A stretch of DNA of 64,000 nt, taken from NCBI RefSeq assembly GCF_025698545.1, contig NC_068570.1, positions 58,113,924 through 58,177,923 on the forward strand. The letters run 5' to 3'. The notes beneath the pieces are model-generated. The model was not told the origin of the DNA and ran no database searches. It saw only the letters and a program-made list of their open reading frames with translations. This stretch comes from Gossypium raimondii (Eukaryota; Streptophyta; Magnoliopsida; Malvales; Malvaceae). Below, in pieces: positions 61,505-64,000 of this stretch (position 1 is the stretch's first letter; each line of letters opens with the position of its first letter). A program made the translations under genes and the position numbers.

Positions 61505-61704
61505 GTAAGTCTACCTGTCTTCTTCGTATCTTTGGCTAAAAAAGTTAGATACTATGATTCCCTTCGACCTCAATCTGTTTGAAACCCCATCTTCTTTAAC
61601 TTTATTTTTCTTTTACTTTTCCACATTACCTAACTTTATTTTTACACAATTCACTTTGCATCCACATCTCATTTGTTTCCTTTGTTTCATCTTTCATTTA
61701 CCAG
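61505..61704 (+). promoter_or_regulatory. Leader intron of NLR copy 2
   Basis: Donor 'aaccg'/'gtaagt' (61505) pairs with acceptor 'tttaccag' (61704), only four bases before the ATG at 61709. The same donor is conserved before copy 1 (57391), but its acceptor was lost with the CC exon. Splicing is inferred from the signals. Confidence 0.6.
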
Positions 61705-61708
61705 AATC

Positions 61709-63771
61709 ATGGGCAATTGCTTCTCCGTACAATGTGGTTTAGACAGTTTCCTTCTTCGTGGCTTGGATTTCATTGTTGGCCATGCTAATTTTGTCTGGAA
61801 GCTTAAACAAACTCTTCCAACTTTATCTGCTGCTCTTGAAGAACTGAAGGCGCGAAGAGTTGACGTGAAACGGAGGGTTGATCTTGCAGAACGAATACTA
61901 TTGAAACCATTGGAGGAAGTTCAGCTATGGCTTTCAAAAGCAGAAACTATGATAACAGAGGCGGAGGAATTGGTTTCAAATGGTCCTCAACAAATGAATA
62001 ACTTATGTCTCGGCGGCTGTGCTTCTAAGAGTTGCCTGTCTAGCTACAAGTTTGGGAAAAAAGTGAACAAAATGCTTCAAGAAATAAGTGATCTTAAGTG
62101 GGAAGGAGTTTTTGAGAAAGTAGCAGAGGATCCGCCTCCAGCTCCAGTGGTAGTAAGACCTGAAGAGCAGGCGGTTGCTCTAGAATCCACAATCCAAAAG
62201 GTATGGAGTTGCATTGTAGAAACAAATGTGGGGATCATTGGTCTCTATGGCTTGGGGGGCGTTGGCAAGACAACACTCTTGACCAAACTCAACAATAAGT
62301 TCAGCACCACACCAAATGATTTTGAAGTTGTTATCTGGGCGGTGGTATCTAAAGTTACGATGTTGAAAAGATTCAAGATAGGATTGGTGAAAATGTTGGT
62401 TTTCCACAATCCTGGAAGAATAAAAGTGTTGACCAGAAAGCTATAGATATCTGTGGGATGTTGAGTAACAAGAGATTTGTTGTATTATTGGATGATTTAT
62501 GGAAGAAGGTGGATTTGAGCCTAGTTGGGATACCAGAACCAAGCCAAACAAAGAGTTCCAAACTTATTTTTACTACTCGATCTTGGGACGTATGTTGCTA
62601 CATGGAAGCTAAAACGAAAATCAAAGTGGAGTGCCTGGAACCAGAGAAGGCTTGGGAATTGTTCCAAGACAAGGTTGGAGATGAAGCTCTCAACAGCCAT
62701 CCAGATATTCCAAACTTAGCTAAACAAGTAGCTGAAAGGTGTGGTGGGCTGCCTCTTGCACTAATTACAATCGGTCGTGCCATGGCTTGCAAGACAACAC
62801 TTGGGGAATGGAATTATGCAATTGAGATGTTGAAGCGATGTGCATTGCCACAAATGGAAGATGATGTGTTTTCACTTTTAAAATTCAGTTATGATAATTT
62901 GCCTAATGCCACAATGAGAAGTTGCTTCCTATATTGTTGTCTGCATCCTGAAGATTATTGTATTCCCAGAAAGAGATTAGTAGAATATTGGTTCTGTGAA
63001 GGGCTATTGATTGAATTTGATAGAATTAGTGAAGCTCAAATGCAAAGTGACCACATTATCAACTCTCTTCTGAATGCTTGTTTATTGGAACATGGTGGTG
63101 AAATACATGGAGAAGAATGTGTAAAGATGCATGATGTGATCCGTGACATGGCTTTATGGATTACACGCAGTTCTGAAGCAACAGAGAATCACTTTTTTGT
63201 AAAAGCAGGGGCTCAGTTATATGAAGAACCAGATGTTAAGGCATGGGAAAGTGTACAAAGAATGTCAGTGATGACAAATAAGATTGAAGTTCTCAAAGAA
63301 ACGCCCAAATGCCCTAACCTTCGAACCTTGTTTCTTAGCCAAAATGAGTTGCAAGTGATCAGCGATGGTTTCTTCCAATTTATGCCTCATCTGACTGTTT
63401 TGGATTTGTCAAGAAACCTTAGATTACGGGTGCTGCCCGTGGGAATTTCAGTATTGGTTTGTCTAGAATGTCTTGACCTATCATTTACTGGTATATCAGA
63501 GTTGCCAAAAGGGTTGAAATCGTTGACAAAACTAAAAATGTTGGACTTGAGTTACATGGACAATCTCAGAAAAATCCCACAACATTTGATATCTAGTTTT
63601 TCGCAGTTGCAAATATTCAGAATGTGGTGGTCGGGATGCGGAGATTATCCTAATGAAGACAATGTTTTGTATGGTGGTAATGAAAAGCTTATAGGGGAGT
63701 TGAAAGGTTTGCAGCGTTTGAGTATACTAAGGATACAGAAAAGGCATGTTGTGTCTAGAATGGGAAAATGA
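61709..63771 (+). pseudogene. RPS5-type CC-NBS-LRR gene copy 2, one-base frameshift
   Basis: N terminus MGNCFSVQCG has Gly2 for N-myristoylation and Cys4/Cys9 for palmitoylation, as in plasma-membrane-anchored RPS5. The RPS5-type coiled coil follows (residues 20-110; VQLWLSKAETM), then NB-ARC: GLGGVGKTT, FEVVIWAVVS, a break, RFVVLLDDLW, KLIFTTRS, CGGLPLALITIGRAM, CFLYCCLHPEDY, VKMHDVIRDMALWI, then about five LRRs, ending HVVSRMGK. Relative to copy 1, one base is missing just after VVS (near 62352). The first frame then ends at 62446 while the correct frame carries on to 63771. Without the break the protein would be about 687 aa, roughly 200 short of RPS5, the missing part being C-terminal LRRs. 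It could instead be a base-call error in one place, making a short NLR, but both copies end at the same LRR. Confidence 0.85.
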
Positions 63772-64000
63772 AGCCTCCTAAGATGCTTTTTTTTTCCTTC
63801 TTTCAAGTCTCTTCCTGTATGAAATATAGAAAAACGTAAAAATTGCAAAGTGGTACATTGTTGTGTGATGTTTGAATTTTGAGAAAATAACTCTACTTAT
63901 TTAGTTGCAATTTGCAAATATATTTTAAATTATTTCACTTTAGGCTTACATGTATATATTTTCTATTTTTAAATTATTTTACTTTTAATGTATTAATATT
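63772..64000. other. 3' flank of NLR copy 2, no further LRR seen
   Basis: T-rich and AT-rich sequence follows the stop. No continuation of LRR coding is visible in any frame before the window ends. Confidence 0.6.

Overview
The window is nuclear DNA from a eudicot plant. Its protein-coding genes have plant-type splicing (GT...AG introns, T-rich acceptors) and belong to families defined in Arabidopsis. The intergenic DNA is very AT-rich and full of SINEs, MITEs and LTR fossils. Several repeat families resemble ones I associate with Malvaceae, especially Gossypium (cotton). That placement is an inference from memory, not a database result.

Layout. Positions 1-18,450 hold no convincing gene: AT-rich DNA, microsatellites, tRNA-derived SINEs, a Ty3/gypsy-like LTR fossil near 4.1-5.85 kb and a LINE scrap near 7.7 kb. 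Positions 18,470-36,530 are a compact gene island. TOPLESS (TPL/TPR1 type, plus strand, 25 coding exons, 1,133 aa) meets on the minus strand a triphosphate tunnel metalloenzyme gene (TTM3 type). Next comes a 23-exon minus-strand CLU/TPR gene that I identify as REC3 (REDUCED CHLOROPLAST COVERAGE 3; 1,644 aa). The exon sums of both large models divide exactly by three. Positions 36.5-47.4 kb are again intergenic, with a MITE that has clear target-site duplications, a copia-type solo LTR with a 5-bp duplication, two fold-back elements, several SINEs and a LINE-type RNase H relic. Positions 47.4-53.4 kb contain an intronless PLS/E-class PPR gene with a frameshifted DYW-domain remnant just past its stop. 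It is followed by a tandem array in which PPR 5'-end fragments alternate with tRNA-Gly(GCC) copies (three good, one degenerate). A copia-type fossil with an LTR lies at 53.6-54.7 kb. Positions 56.1-63.8 kb are a tandem duplication carrying two RPS5-type CC-NBS-LRR genes; both look like pseudogenes, broken by different lesions, and both have short LRR regions.

The genes do not form one pathway. TPL is a transcriptional co-repressor, REC3 affects chloroplast compartment size, TTM3 is a small tripolyphosphatase-type enzyme, the PPR protein probably acts on organelle RNA, and the NLRs are immune-receptor relics. I found no new multi-gene system. The most informative observations are the tRNA-Gly/PPR-fragment array, the uORF that overlaps the first ATG of TTM3 (with no CDC26 ORF upstream), and the twin NLR pseudogenes.
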